Source: Bacteroidia bacterium Ga0077558
Lineage (GTDB): Bacteria > Bacteroidota > Bacteroidia > Chitinophagales > Chitinophagaceae
Direction of reading: 5' to 3'
DNA: 62,083 nt
NCBI GenBank assembly: GCA_001464625.1
Contig: LNFJ01000030.1
Location: forward strand, 1-62,083
Positions 51,458 to 60,388 of this stretch are shown here, piece after piece. The notes beneath the pieces are model-generated. The model was given only the letters and a program-made list of their open reading frames with translations. It was not told the DNA's origin and did no database searches. The position numbers and the translations under genes were made by a program. Within the stretch, counting starts at the first letter, position 1; every line of letters starts with the position of its first letter.

Positions 51458-52531
51458 CTACAACCGCCCATACAATTCTCTCAACTTCTCTCTCGTCATT
51501 ATTGTTTCCCAATTTTTTCCGAGTGCATTTTCCCAGAGCGGTTTCATGCCCATGGATACCCCGATCATTTTATCAAAATCTTCTTCGCTCATTCCTTTGC
51601 AAATACCGGTTGGTATATCAATTTTATTTTTCTCCACCATGTATTTAAATTCTTTTACACCAGCCGGATAATATTCTTCGAGATGATTCATGACAATACA
51701 ATTGCCAATACCATGCTTGGTGCCTAGTAAATAACTCAATCCATAACTTACGGCATGGGCCACACCTACCTGTGAATAAGCAATACTCATTCCACCGGCA
51801 TAAGAAGCCATCATTAATTTATCATCACAGCCTTCATTCCATCCATCCGTTTTTACAAATACATCCCTGCAGAGTTCCAATGCCTTTTCGCCATAGCTTT
51901 TGCTAAATTCGTTTAAAAAAGTTCCTTCTAAACTTTCAATGCAATGGATATAGCAATCCATACCAGTATAAAAACGCTGATTGGCGGGTGCATTGGCTGT
52001 TAACTCAGGGTCTAATACTATTTGATCAAACGGAGTAAAGTCGGAATTCATGCCCAACTTTTTTGTGGGGCCTGTTAATACAGTCGTTCTGGAAACTTCG
52101 GCGCCTGTTCCACTCAATGTAGGAATGCCTACTTTATAAACACCGGGTTGTTTTACGAGGTCCCATCCCTGGTAATCTGCAGATGATCCGGTGTTGTTCA
52201 TCATTAGTGAAACGGCTTTTGCTAAATCCATAGCAGAGCCACCACCAATTCCAATAACGCCGCTTAAGGTTCCAAACTCTTCTTTTAATTGTTGCGCCAG
52301 TGTATCAACATATGTTGTTTTGGGCTCGTAGGTAACATCTACAAATATTACTTTATCATTTCCACGAAATGGAATTCTGTTGACCAGGGGTTTGCCCTCA
52401 AAAAAATGATCTACTAAAAAAACCATCGGCTTGCATTCCTTGCGGTGCGGCGCAATGATCTCGTCTAATTGATTAAAAGAGCCACGGCCATACACTACAT
52501 AGCCGACCAGTTTGAAGTTGCGAAATTTCAT
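51458..52531 (-). CDS. kdnB: Iron-containing alcohol dehydrogenase, KdnB-like
   Basis: A 357-residue group III Fe-alcohol dehydrogenase. NAD site GIGGGSAMDLAKA, then TLSGTGAEVSRTTV, and metal-ligand regions TGMDCYIHCIES and VAHAVSYGLSYLLGTKHGIG. The length and NHLEEYYPAGVKEF segment suit Kdo 8-oxidase (KdnB), which starts 8-amino-Kdo synthesis. kdsB lies 3 kb away. The aminotransferase partner KdnA is not in the window, so the symbol is tentative. Confidence 0.72.
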   Translation of the reverse strand: MKFRNFKLVGYVVYGRGSFNQLDEIIAPHRKECKPMVFLVDHFFEGKPLVNRIPFRGNDKVIFVDVTYEPKTTYVDTLAQQLKEEFGTLSGVIGIGGGSAMDLAKAVSLMMNNTGSSADYQGWDLVKQPGVYKVGIPTLSGTGAEVSRTTVLTGPTKKLGMNSDFTPFDQIVLDPELTANAPANQRFYTGMDCYIHCIESLEGTFLNEFSKSYGEKALELCRDVFVKTDGWNEGCDDKLMMASYAGGMSIAYSQVGVAHAVSYGLSYLLGTKHGIGNCIVMNHLEEYYPAGVKEFKYMVEKNKIDIPTGICKGMSEEDFDKMIGVSMGMKPLWENALGKNWETIMTREKLRELYGRL

Positions 52532-52654
52532 ACAGAGATTTTACAGGCCACGAATTTACACAGCCTGTCCCGTTATTTCGTAAAAATAAAACGTAGGAAA
52601 GAAATTAAATACACATTGATTGCCTTCAGCAACGAATAAGAAGCAGCGAAAAAT

Positions 52655-54142
52655 CTACCATATTGATTTTATGTCCCACAATTTCAGGAAAATTACTGCT
52701 GAGCGGCCACCATTGCTGAAGATCTCAATACCATTGTTTGTGTCAACAGAAAATAGTTGTGCTGTTAATACAGCTTCGCCATCGTTTACAAACACCTCAG
52801 CAATGCTGTGGTCATAAAAAATATTTAGTTTGAGCTTTTTATTCTTTAATACAACAGGGGTTTCAAACCGACTTAATGATGAAAAGTTTTTATTGAAATC
52901 CGTTTGCCCTGTTTTGGTACGGTCAATATATACGGTTTTTTTTACTGCATCGTAACCAATTTCAAAATAACTGTTATTACCAGTTGCTAACCGAATACCG
53001 CTGGTTGATGCAGAAGGTTCATAAGTGAGCAACATTTCAAACTGACGACTTTTTCGTGGTAGAGTAAATGTTCCGGTAACACCGTGGTTTTTGATTTCCA
53101 ACGGCCGGGTTCGCAAAGTTTTTACAGCAGCAACAGGTTGTTGAATTAAACCCCATTCATTATTTACTTTTTTTACTTTCATTGTTCTGGGTAATGAAAA
53201 AGCTCCCTTCCACGGAGCGGTAGGAATATCATTGGCATAATTCCAATTGTTAATCCAGCCGATAGCTGTTGGTAAATGTGCAACGGGTAATTGATTGTAA
53301 GCAATAGCAGCATAATAATCCGGACCGTAATCGGGACGAACAATTTTATTAATAGGATTTTCATTGGTGAATCTTATTCCATCAAACTCGCCAACAAAAT
53401 ATTGCATGGAAGCATTTTGTGAAGTTTGTAATACCCATTTCTTTTTTCCGGGCAGACCCTCAACAGGCACTTGTGTTAAGTCGGGACATTCCCAAACACC
53501 ACTGGTATCACCCACAGGACCAAAATCACTTAAATGTTTCCAGTCTTTTAAATTACCTGACGAATAAAATTGCACAAAATGTTCTACCGGGAACATTACT
53601 GCCATTACCCAATATTGTTTCGGTTCATACCAAAAAATTTTCGGGTCACGGAAATCTTTCTTTCCCAAATCAAGCACAGGATTTTTATTATACTTTGTCC
53701 AGCTTACGCCATTGTCTAAACTATAGGCAATGTGTTGTGATTGATTTTTGTTTTCAATATGCCCGGTATATACAGCCACCATTGGTATTTGTCCGTTTTT
53801 ACCAAAGCCACTGGTATTGTTCTTATCCACCACACAGGTACCGGAAAAAATCATGGTGTCTTTTTCTTCTGCAATGGCAATGGGTAAATGTTTCCAATGA
53901 ATTAAATCTTTACTGGTAGCATGTGCCCATGTCATATGTCCCCATACATTACCAAATGGATTGAATTGGTAAAACAAATGATATTTGCCGTTGTGATAAA
54001 CAAGTCCGTTGGGGTCATTGCACCAGTTGACAGAGGGAGAGAAATGAAAACGGGGACGGTATTGTTCTTTGTATAAAGAATCTGTTTGTGCAGATGCGCC
54101 TACACAAAAACAAAGCGATAAAAGAAGTAATAATCGTTTCAT
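52655..54142 (-). CDS. Glycoside hydrolase family 32 (fructan hydrolase)
   Basis: Exported beta-fructosidase of 495 residues: signal peptide MKRLLLLLSLCFCVGASA, the five-bladed propeller motifs FSPSVNWCNDPNGLVY (nucleophile aspartate), FYQFNPFG, FRDPKIFW (transition-state stabiliser) and WECPDLTQV (acid/base glutamate), and a C-terminal beta-sandwich (IAEVFVNDGEAVLT). It should hydrolyse levan, inulin or sucrose. A sugar porter gene lies 16 bases upstream in the same direction, so the pair is a small fructan utilisation unit. Confidence 0.92.
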   Translation of the reverse strand: MKRLLLLLSLCFCVGASAQTDSLYKEQYRPRFHFSPSVNWCNDPNGLVYHNGKYHLFYQFNPFGNVWGHMTWAHATSKDLIHWKHLPIAIAEEKDTMIFSGTCVVDKNNTSGFGKNGQIPMVAVYTGHIENKNQSQHIAYSLDNGVSWTKYNKNPVLDLGKKDFRDPKIFWYEPKQYWVMAVMFPVEHFVQFYSSGNLKDWKHLSDFGPVGDTSGVWECPDLTQVPVEGLPGKKKWVLQTSQNASMQYFVGEFDGIRFTNENPINKIVRPDYGPDYYAAIAYNQLPVAHLPTAIGWINNWNYANDIPTAPWKGAFSLPRTMKVKKVNNEWGLIQQPVAAVKTLRTRPLEIKNHGVTGTFTLPRKSRQFEMLLTYEPSASTSGIRLATGNNSYFEIGYDAVKKTVYIDRTKTGQTDFNKNFSSLSRFETPVVLKNKKLKLNIFYDHSIAEVFVNDGEAVLTAQLFSVDTNNGIEIFSNGGRSAVIFLKLWDIKSIW

Positions 54143-54158
54143 ACAATGTGCTTAATGA

Positions 54159-55511
54159 TTATTCAACAATCAATTTCTTTTCCAATTCTTCTAACGACAC
54201 TCCTTTTGTTTCCGGAACTTTTGTCAATACCCAGATTAATTGCAACACCATCATTCCTGCAAAGAAGGCAAAAATAGGCCACGGGTTATCTTTAAAAATT
54301 CCATCTTTTGAATCCAGGAAGATAGGAGTGATTAATGTTATTAATGCTGCAAACACCCAATGCACACTGGCGCCAAATGATTGGCCCATTGCCCGTATTT
54401 TATTGGGAAAAATTTCTGAAATAAATACCCAGATTACGGCACCCTGCCCGATGGCATGAGCTGCAATAAATAAAAGCAATGACAGTAACAAAAACGTTGG
54501 CCCCGCCCCGGAATAGAATGACCAGGTAACCAATGCAAGGCTAAGTATGTATCCGAATGAACCGATTATTAATAATGTTCTCCGGCCAATTCTGTCAATA
54601 AGATACAAACCAACAAAAGTGAAAATTAAATTAGTGCCGCCGATGGCAATGGAATTTAATAAGGATTCTTTAGCAGCTAAACCAGCTTTTTCTAAAATCT
54701 CCGGCGCATAGTAAAGAATAAAGTTGATGCCCGAAACCTGGTTGAAGAACGCCACCATAAAAGCGAGGTAAATAACTCTCCGGTATTTTTTATCAAAGAA
54801 AGAAGATTTAACCCCTGCCGTTTCACTGTGCTTGTTGCTGGCAATGATAGAAGCTATTTCTGCATCGGTATCTTCCACTCCCATATCAGCTAAAATTTTT
54901 TTAGCTGCCACTTGGTCATTCTTTTTTGTAATCAACCATCGTGGGCTTTCCGGAATACCCAATACCATCACTGTATAAATAACAGATGGAACAGCTAATA
55001 CTCCCAGCATCCACCGCCAGTCATTATCACCACCAACACCCTGTAAGAAATAGTTAGATAAAAAAGCGATCAAAATACCAAACACAATATTGAACTGATA
55101 CATGGCCGTTAACCGGCCTCTAATTTTTGAAGTAGAAATTTCAGAAATATATGTTGGTGCAACAACAGATGACACTCCAATGCCAACACCGCCCATAAAA
55201 CGGAAAAATGAAAAACTGTAAGGGTCAGGTGCAAGTGCAGAACCTATTGCAGAAACAGCAAAGAAAATTCCAATCCAGAGCAGTACTTTTTTACGACCAT
55301 ATTTTTCAGTAGGTATGCCACCGAAGATAGCACCAACAACAGTACCCCATAATGCCATTGACATAATAAAGAAACCATGAAATAAGGGAGAGGTGTGCCA
55401 GAGTTCTTTAATAGGTTGATTAGCTCCGGAGATAACTACCGTATCAAAACCAAAAATAAACCCGGCCAAAGCAGCCACTATTGACCAGCTGAGGAGCTTG
55501 TTCTTATTCAT
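54159..55511 (-). CDS. Sugar porter (MFS) transporter
   Basis: Twelve-helix major facilitator of 450 residues, sugar porter family. The ATG at 55511 starts MNKNKLLSWSIVAALAGFIFG. Signatures: FDTVVISGANQPI, TEKYGRKKVL, PESPRWLITKKND, QVSGINFILYYAPEI, DRIGRRTLLIIG and PETKGVSLEELE. It probably imports the fructose or sucrose released by the GH32 enzyme encoded next to it. It is preceded by kdsB with about 110 bases between. Confidence 0.92.
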   Translation of the reverse strand: MNKNKLLSWSIVAALAGFIFGFDTVVISGANQPIKELWHTSPLFHGFFIMSMALWGTVVGAIFGGIPTEKYGRKKVLLWIGIFFAVSAIGSALAPDPYSFSFFRFMGGVGIGVSSVVAPTYISEISTSKIRGRLTAMYQFNIVFGILIAFLSNYFLQGVGGDNDWRWMLGVLAVPSVIYTVMVLGIPESPRWLITKKNDQVAAKKILADMGVEDTDAEIASIIASNKHSETAGVKSSFFDKKYRRVIYLAFMVAFFNQVSGINFILYYAPEILEKAGLAAKESLLNSIAIGGTNLIFTFVGLYLIDRIGRRTLLIIGSFGYILSLALVTWSFYSGAGPTFLLLSLLLFIAAHAIGQGAVIWVFISEIFPNKIRAMGQSFGASVHWVFAALITLITPIFLDSKDGIFKDNPWPIFAFFAGMMVLQLIWVLTKVPETKGVSLEELEKKLIVE

Positions 55512-55624
55512 GTGCAGGCAATTGTTTGTTGATAGGTAAGATAAGAAAATAAGAAAGGCCTGCGGGATACAAAAAGGAACAACAAGAAAAACAACCTGCT
55601 GCAAACGGTTGCTGTTTACAAAAA

Positions 55625-56341
55625 CTACAACAACTTAGCTGCTTTTGCTAAATCATCCGGCGTATCAATTTCTACTCCCATATAATCCACCACAATCATG
55701 CGGAGAGGAATACCATTTTCTAAATAACGGAGACACTCAATTTTTTCAGCCGCTTCCAGGGGAGTAACCGGCCATTGCGTAAAATTCATTAAGGCCTGTT
55801 TACGGAAGGCATATACACCTATATGTTCGTAATAAGTAGTAGGAAAATTTTTATCTCTTGGATAAGGAATAACAGAGCGACTAAAGAACAGTGAATTCAT
55901 ATGCTTATCCACCGCCACTTTTACAAAGTTGGGATCCATAATATCGTTGCGGTCGGTTAATACCTGCATCATTGAAGCCACCTCTACAGAATCATCATTA
56001 AACTGAGTTAATAATTTTTCTAACGGCTCTCGTTTTACAAATGGCGTATCGCCTTGCACATTTACAATAATATCAAACTCCATTTCGGCGGCGGCTTCTG
56101 CAATTCTATCGCTGCCACTTTCATGTTCGTTGATGCTCATTACGGCATGGCCGCCGGCATTGGTAATTTCAGCATAAATAATATCGCTGTCGGTGATTAC
56201 TACCACTTCATCAAATAGACCCGTGGCTATTGTTGCATCGTACGTATGCCGGATAACCGTTTTATCGCCGAGCAACTGCATCAGCTTAGCCGGAAATCTG
56301 GTAGCAGCATACCGGGCCGGTATCATCGCAATTTTTTTCAT
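55625..56341 (-). CDS. kdsB: 3-deoxy-manno-octulosonate cytidylyltransferase
   Basis: Activates Kdo as CMP-Kdo for lipopolysaccharide core. The 238 residues show MIPARYAATRFPAKLMQ, the substrate aspartate region VVITDSDIIYAE, VNVQGDTPFVKRE and the end VDYMGVEIDTPDDL. Together with kdsD and the kdnB-like gene it makes Kdo metabolism a theme of the window. The sugar porter gene lies downstream. Confidence 0.95.
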   Translation of the reverse strand: MKKIAMIPARYAATRFPAKLMQLLGDKTVIRHTYDATIATGLFDEVVVITDSDIIYAEITNAGGHAVMSINEHESGSDRIAEAAAEMEFDIIVNVQGDTPFVKREPLEKLLTQFNDDSVEVASMMQVLTDRNDIMDPNFVKVAVDKHMNSLFFSRSVIPYPRDKNFPTTYYEHIGVYAFRKQALMNFTQWPVTPLEAAEKIECLRYLENGIPLRMIVVDYMGVEIDTPDDLAKAAKLL

Positions 56342-56350
56342 CTGGTAAAA

Positions 56351-57127
56351 TTACACTCCCGAGCTGATAGAAATCACTAACTGGTTTCCAATACTATACA
56401 TTTCAAAATCATAATAAGCGCCGTCTTCAAAGCTGATTTTTATTTTCTCAATAGTAAATGGGCCGCTATATTCTGCCTCTTCAGTTGTTTTTATCAATTT
56501 AATATCAAATTCTTTATCACCTTTCTTTATCGTTTTACTACTGGTAGGAAACTCATCTTTTTCTCCAAACAATTCTTTAAACTCAGGAATAAGGCGCAAC
56601 AATAAAAAGCCCTGTTGCAAACTAAAGCCGGGAAGGAAATAGGTATCAGAATTATATTCATACGCATAAAGCTGATGCCATTCTGCTCCATTTTTATATA
56701 ATTGTTTGGATAGTTCCCAGCCACTTTCTGTAATCTCGGCCATGCTGCCAGATTTTGTTACCAACTTCTGACCAAACGGTGCAGCCGCTTGTGCCAGGTA
56801 TTGTTTTAAATCTTTGATGGTTGTCAATTTTGGTGGCGCCCATGGCAGCAGGTAGCTATCAACTATATAACCTGTCTTATTATTGTACTTTACTTTTTTC
56901 CAGTAACCGGTTAGGCTTTCTGTTACTATCACTTTCCAGTCGCCATCTTCAGCAATGGTGGTTACCTTGGTGCCGTAAGGAATTTTATCCAGCACTTTTG
57001 AAGTGGGGTCTGCTTTTTCCCGAATACTAAGGCCGGTTCTGGCAGCTACATAATAAGTACCATCTGTTAACTGCGCCATTGAATGCAGCGAAATAAAAAG
57101 CAGGGCAGCAAGAATAATTTTTTTCAT
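56351..57127 (-). CDS. Exported SH3-domain protein
   Basis: A 258-residue protein with signal peptide MKKIILAALLFISLHSMA. Bacterial SH3-like domain at residues 25-95 (YYVAARTGLSIREKADPTSK, YGTKVTTIAEDGDWKV, NNKTGYIVDSYLLPW). The remaining 160 residues form an uncharacterised domain. Such proteins bind cell-wall or envelope components. It lies between kdsB and the hydroxylase gene with short gaps on the same strand. Confidence 0.82.
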   Translation of the reverse strand: MKKIILAALLFISLHSMAQLTDGTYYVAARTGLSIREKADPTSKVLDKIPYGTKVTTIAEDGDWKVIVTESLTGYWKKVKYNNKTGYIVDSYLLPWAPPKLTTIKDLKQYLAQAAAPFGQKLVTKSGSMAEITESGWELSKQLYKNGAEWHQLYAYEYNSDTYFLPGFSLQQGFLLLRLIPEFKELFGEKDEFPTSSKTIKKGDKEFDIKLIKTTEEAEYSGPFTIEKIKISFEDGAYYDFEMYSIGNQLVISISSGV

Positions 57128-57154
57128 GTATTAAGGTGTGTGGTTAAATATTAA

Positions 57155-57979
57155 TCAGGCGTCTAATTTTTGAAAAGGCTTTTTCAATAAGCTGATTACG
57201 TCTTCATCTTTTTCTGCCGGGTAATACCGGTCGAGACCGTACTTAATTTCTTTAGTATCTAATTTACCAAAGGTACCCAGCAGCCGGTCCCAAAAAGAAA
57301 ATACAGCACCGTAGTTGGTATCGGTGTACGGTTGTTTCCAATGGTGATGTACTTTATGCATGTTAGGAGAAATGAGAATATAGCTTAACGCAGCATCTAA
57401 TTTTTTAGGAAGGCTGATATTGGCATGGGTGAAGGCAGTAGCAATAACCACCAGCGTTTGATAGATCATAACACTATACATGGGTGCGCCTGAGATGAAA
57501 ATAAAAATAATGAAGAAGATACCTCTCAATAAACTATCACCAGGATGATGGCGCAAACCAGTTGTTACATCTACATTGGTATCGCTATGATGCACCAGAT
57601 GAAAACGCCATAGCAACGGAACCTTGTGCATAACCATATGAACCAACCAACTGCTGAAATCTAATGCAAGAATTCCAATAATTACAGTAAGCAAGACATT
57701 TGCATTGAACCAATATACCAGGCCAAACCCATTGCGCAAACACCAATCGGAAAGCAATACAATTAAAACGGCAAGTGCTGTATGAATAATGAGGTGTATA
57801 ACCGTGAAAACAAAATTTACACCAGCATGGCGTAGTTTATTCTTCTTATAGCGTAAAGAAATCAGCGGTATGGCGCCTTCGATGATCCAGAAAAACAACA
57901 ATCCACCAACAAGAATCGCCATTCGCTCCAGCGGTCGTTGTTCAAGGGTTTTGAAATGTTCAATAATACTGTGCCACAT
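57155..57979 (-). CDS. Sterol desaturase / fatty acid hydroxylase family protein
   Basis: Integral membrane di-iron oxygenase of 274 residues. The histidine clusters are HMVMH, RFHLVHHSD (with LRHHP after it) and MHKVHHHW, which together bind the two irons. Four to five hydrophobic helices surround them. Bacterial members hydroxylate lipids or carotenoids; the substrate here is unknown. Confidence 0.88.
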   Translation of the reverse strand: MWHSIIEHFKTLEQRPLERMAILVGGLLFFWIIEGAIPLISLRYKKNKLRHAGVNFVFTVIHLIIHTALAVLIVLLSDWCLRNGFGLVYWFNANVLLTVIIGILALDFSSWLVHMVMHKVPLLWRFHLVHHSDTNVDVTTGLRHHPGDSLLRGIFFIIFIFISGAPMYSVMIYQTLVVIATAFTHANISLPKKLDAALSYILISPNMHKVHHHWKQPYTDTNYGAVFSFWDRLLGTFGKLDTKEIKYGLDRYYPAEKDEDVISLLKKPFQKLDA

Positions 57980-58035
57980 CGTTAGTCAATTTCAGTTAAA
58001 AGGTACGAAGGAATAATAATAGGCGCATACCATGT

Positions 58036-58443
58036 TTAATTTTCTAACTTTTCTTCTGCAAATTCATTTCCACAATCAAAGCAATGATTCACCGTTTCAA
58101 CGGGCATGGCGAAACTGGTGAACAAAAAGCCAATAACCGCACTGGCCCAATTAGACGCTTTGCGGGGAGTGCTTACCACTTCAATATTATGTGAACCGCA
58201 TTTGGGACAAGCAATTTTAGCTTTATGTTCCTGTTGTAATTGTTTTAAAATATCAACCGCTTTTTGTGCTTCGGCTTCTTCTACCATTAATTTAATACCA
58301 CCAACAGCATTGGTAAGTATCGGGTCAATAGTAACTGTATTCTCATCTTTTAGCCAGCACTTAAAACCATCTTCTTCTAGCCTGCCCATTGCAATATGTG
58401 CCGATACATAATCATTATAAGTCCAAACGGGTACAAATTTCAT
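58036..58443 (-). CDS. DUF2007-like protein with zinc ribbon
   Basis: A 135-residue protein. Residues 1-70 match the DUF2007 'putative signal transducing protein' pattern (VPVWTYNDYVSAHIAMGRLE, GIKLMVEEAEAQKAVDIL). A zinc ribbon follows with CPKCGSHN and HCFDCGNEF. The segment between them (WASAVIGFLFTSFAMPV) is hydrophobic. The function is not established. It follows the YARHG gene by twelve bases. Confidence 0.75.
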   Translation of the reverse strand: MKFVPVWTYNDYVSAHIAMGRLEEDGFKCWLKDENTVTIDPILTNAVGGIKLMVEEAEAQKAVDILKQLQQEHKAKIACPKCGSHNIEVVSTPRKASNWASAVIGFLFTSFAMPVETVNHCFDCGNEFAEEKLEN

Positions 58444-58455
58444 AGTAGTTATTTA

Positions 58456-59220
58456 TTAACGTCCATATTCATCCCCATACTCATCCGCATATTTTTCATA
58501 TCGCTTTATCAATGCAATATTTTTCTTTTCGATCTCTGTCAAAAAACCTTTTATATCAACCGTATTGGGTACATACCATTCCTGCATTTCAAACTGCTGA
58601 CGCAAATGCCGTTTATTAAAGCAAAAACCATGACGGGCAAAGATCTCATTGCGCATAAACTCCAGGTCTTCTTTCATTTCATTTTCTACATCTTCGGGTT
58701 TTAATAATCGTTGAGATGCCTGCGGATAATCGCCAACATCCGTACGATATTGAAATTTTTTACGCTGCAGGTTGTATTCCTTTTCGGGCCGGCCTTTTGC
58801 ATAAGGTTTCCAACCACCGTATAATATATCCAACGCATTTTCATCAATCACAAAATCAAATACTCCATCATCTTTATGATCTCCCGGTTCTTTGCCATTA
58901 AAAAAATAAAAACTGCCATCTTTTTTAAAGGTGCCATAAAAAGGACGGTCGTTTCCACCAACAATCGTTCTGCCTACTACTGAATCACCCGCTATTTTAG
59001 TTATTAGAAAGGTTATTTTATTTCTGCCAAATGGGCCCACATAAGAACCCAGTAATTTTTCATTTGGGTCCGCTACTATGGGCACTGACTCCTGCCTGGC
59101 AATCGTTTCAACCGGAACTTCATCCGGTGTTGCTGTAGTTTCAACTGCTGATTGTGTTTTTTCATTGTTGCATGCAAAAAAGAACAGACAAGAAATGAGT
59201 AGCGACAGAAAATTTCTCAT
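58456..59220 (-). CDS. YARHG-domain lipoprotein
   Basis: A 254-residue lipoprotein: signal MRNFLSLLISCLFFFAC with a lipobox cysteine, then a Thr/Glu/Pro-rich linker. A beta domain follows (LLGSYVGPFGRNKITFLIT), and a C-terminal YARHG domain reads EFMRNEIFARHGFCFNKRHL with WYVPNTVD. YARHG domains occur in exported proteins and are of unknown, probably envelope, function. It heads a two-gene minus-strand unit. Confidence 0.85.
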   Translation of the reverse strand: MRNFLSLLISCLFFFACNNEKTQSAVETTATPDEVPVETIARQESVPIVADPNEKLLGSYVGPFGRNKITFLITKIAGDSVVGRTIVGGNDRPFYGTFKKDGSFYFFNGKEPGDHKDDGVFDFVIDENALDILYGGWKPYAKGRPEKEYNLQRKKFQYRTDVGDYPQASQRLLKPEDVENEMKEDLEFMRNEIFARHGFCFNKRHLRQQFEMQEWYVPNTVDIKGFLTEIEKKNIALIKRYEKYADEYGDEYGR

Positions 59221-59249
59221 AACGAAAGGTTTAATTTTGGAAAGGTGGT

Positions 59250-59918
59250 TTGATTACTCTTTTAAAATTAGGACAAATAATCAGTCGTACAAATACCATA
59301 AATGTAGCACTGTTGCTATTACTGGCTTTTTTTTGCTGGCTGATGGCATCAATAACCATGGCCTATATTCCCTACAATACGGATGTTGGCTTTTTGCGCA
59401 TCAAACAACACTATATACATATCGACCAGTGGCGGATCGCTTTCTTCATTCATGTATATGCCAGTATGTGGGTGTTATTTGCCGGCTTCACCCAATTTTC
59501 AAAAGCAATACAAAGAAACCAACCAAAGCTCCACCGAACACTCGGCTATATTTATGTGATTGATGTATTATTAATAACTGGTCCGGCAGGATTGCTAATG
59601 GGTTTTTATGCCAATGGTGGGCTGTGGTCAAGAATAGCATTTGTTTTATTGGCGGTGCTATGGATATATTTCACCGCCATGGCATTGGTAAAAGCCAGGC
59701 AAAAGGACTTTAAGGCCCATCGCAATTATATGATAAGAAGCTATGCGCTGACACTATCTGCCATTACATTAAGAGCATGGAAATATGCGATCACCAATAC
59801 CGTCACACTTCCACCAATGGATGTATATCGGGTTGTAGCATGGGTAGGCTGGGTTGGAAATTTGATTGTTGCTGAATGGATAATAAGAACTAAGATTAAA
59901 AGGATTAAAAAGGATTAA
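59250..59918 (+). CDS. DUF2306-type membrane protein
   Basis: A 222-residue protein with about six hydrophobic helices: NTINVALLLLLAFFCWLMAS, FFIHVYASMWVLFAGFTQF, VLLITGPAGLLMGFYA and IAFVLLAVLWIYFTAMAL. Histidine-bearing KLHRTLGYIYV and AHRNYMIRSYALTLS are typical of DUF2306. The start is a TTG (59250); no ATG lies upstream of the first helix. The last residues (RTKIKRIKKD) are encoded inside the AT-rich repeat that borders the next gene. Confidence 0.78.
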   Translation: MITLLKLGQIISRTNTINVALLLLLAFFCWLMASITMAYIPYNTDVGFLRIKQHYIHIDQWRIAFFIHVYASMWVLFAGFTQFSKAIQRNQPKLHRTLGYIYVIDVLLITGPAGLLMGFYANGGLWSRIAFVLLAVLWIYFTAMALVKARQKDFKAHRNYMIRSYALTLSAITLRAWKYAITNTVTLPPMDVYRVVAWVGWVGNLIVAEWIIRTKIKRIKKD

Positions 59919-60386
59919 AGGGAAAAATGGAAGAGCTTTTACTTGGAAGTGTCTTGCGGAAGAGGGGGAAATAAATTTCTGTTGTGTATACGTTTAAATT
60001 GTAGAGAAGTTGCACCAAAGTTTATAAGCAAACCGGTTGAAACATTTGATGCTTCAATATAGTTGATAGCTTGTGCCATATGCGAATTGTCTATTTCCGA
60101 CTTCGCTTTTATTTCGAGAGAGACAGTATTATCAATCCAAAAATCAACTCTTCGCAAGCCAATTTTATTTCCTTTGTAATGAATTGAAAGTTCGAACTCT
60201 TCTTCAAATTTTATTCCGACACCCTTCATTTCAACAGCCAATGCCCGCTGATAAATATATTCTTGAAACCCTGGCCCAAGCACCCGATGAACCTCCATTG
60301 CACAACCAATTATTTTATGAGTGAGCTCCTTGTAAGGAAGTTCCCTTTCTCCCATAAATCTTAATTAATCTAAAAAATCTTAGTTC
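59887..60386. mobile_element. Inverted-repeat-bounded unit carrying the GxxExxY gene
   Basis: GAACTAAGATT at 59887-59897 and AATCTTAGTTC at 60376-60386 are perfect 11-bp inverted repeats that bracket the GxxExxY gene. Inside the left one, GGATTAAAA-type units are repeated in tandem (59897-59920); the right side has looser TTAATC units. The structure suggests a small insertion of about 500 bases that also changed the end of the DUF2306 gene. No transposase is present. Confidence 0.5.
59939..60355 (-). CDS. GxxExxY protein
   Basis: A 138-residue protein with the defining GPGFQEYIYQRAL (G-x-x-E-x-x-Y) and a PD-(D/E)XK-like core: RRVDFWIDNTVSLEIKAKSEI, in which D and ExK are the expected nuclease residues. 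It ends NFGATSLQFKRIHNR. The family is widespread and uncharacterised; nuclease activity is inferred from the fold. The gene is enclosed by inverted repeats. Confidence 0.88.
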   Translation of the reverse strand: MGERELPYKELTHKIIGCAMEVHRVLGPGFQEYIYQRALAVEMKGVGIKFEEEFELSIHYKGNKIGLRRVDFWIDNTVSLEIKAKSEIDNSHMAQAINYIEASNVSTGLLINFGATSLQFKRIHNRNLFPPLPQDTSK

Positions 60387-60388
60387 TT

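Noticed and set aside
53419..53919. 166-codon plus-strand frame
   Set aside because: Entirely antisense to the GH32 gene, whose catalytic motifs are intact.
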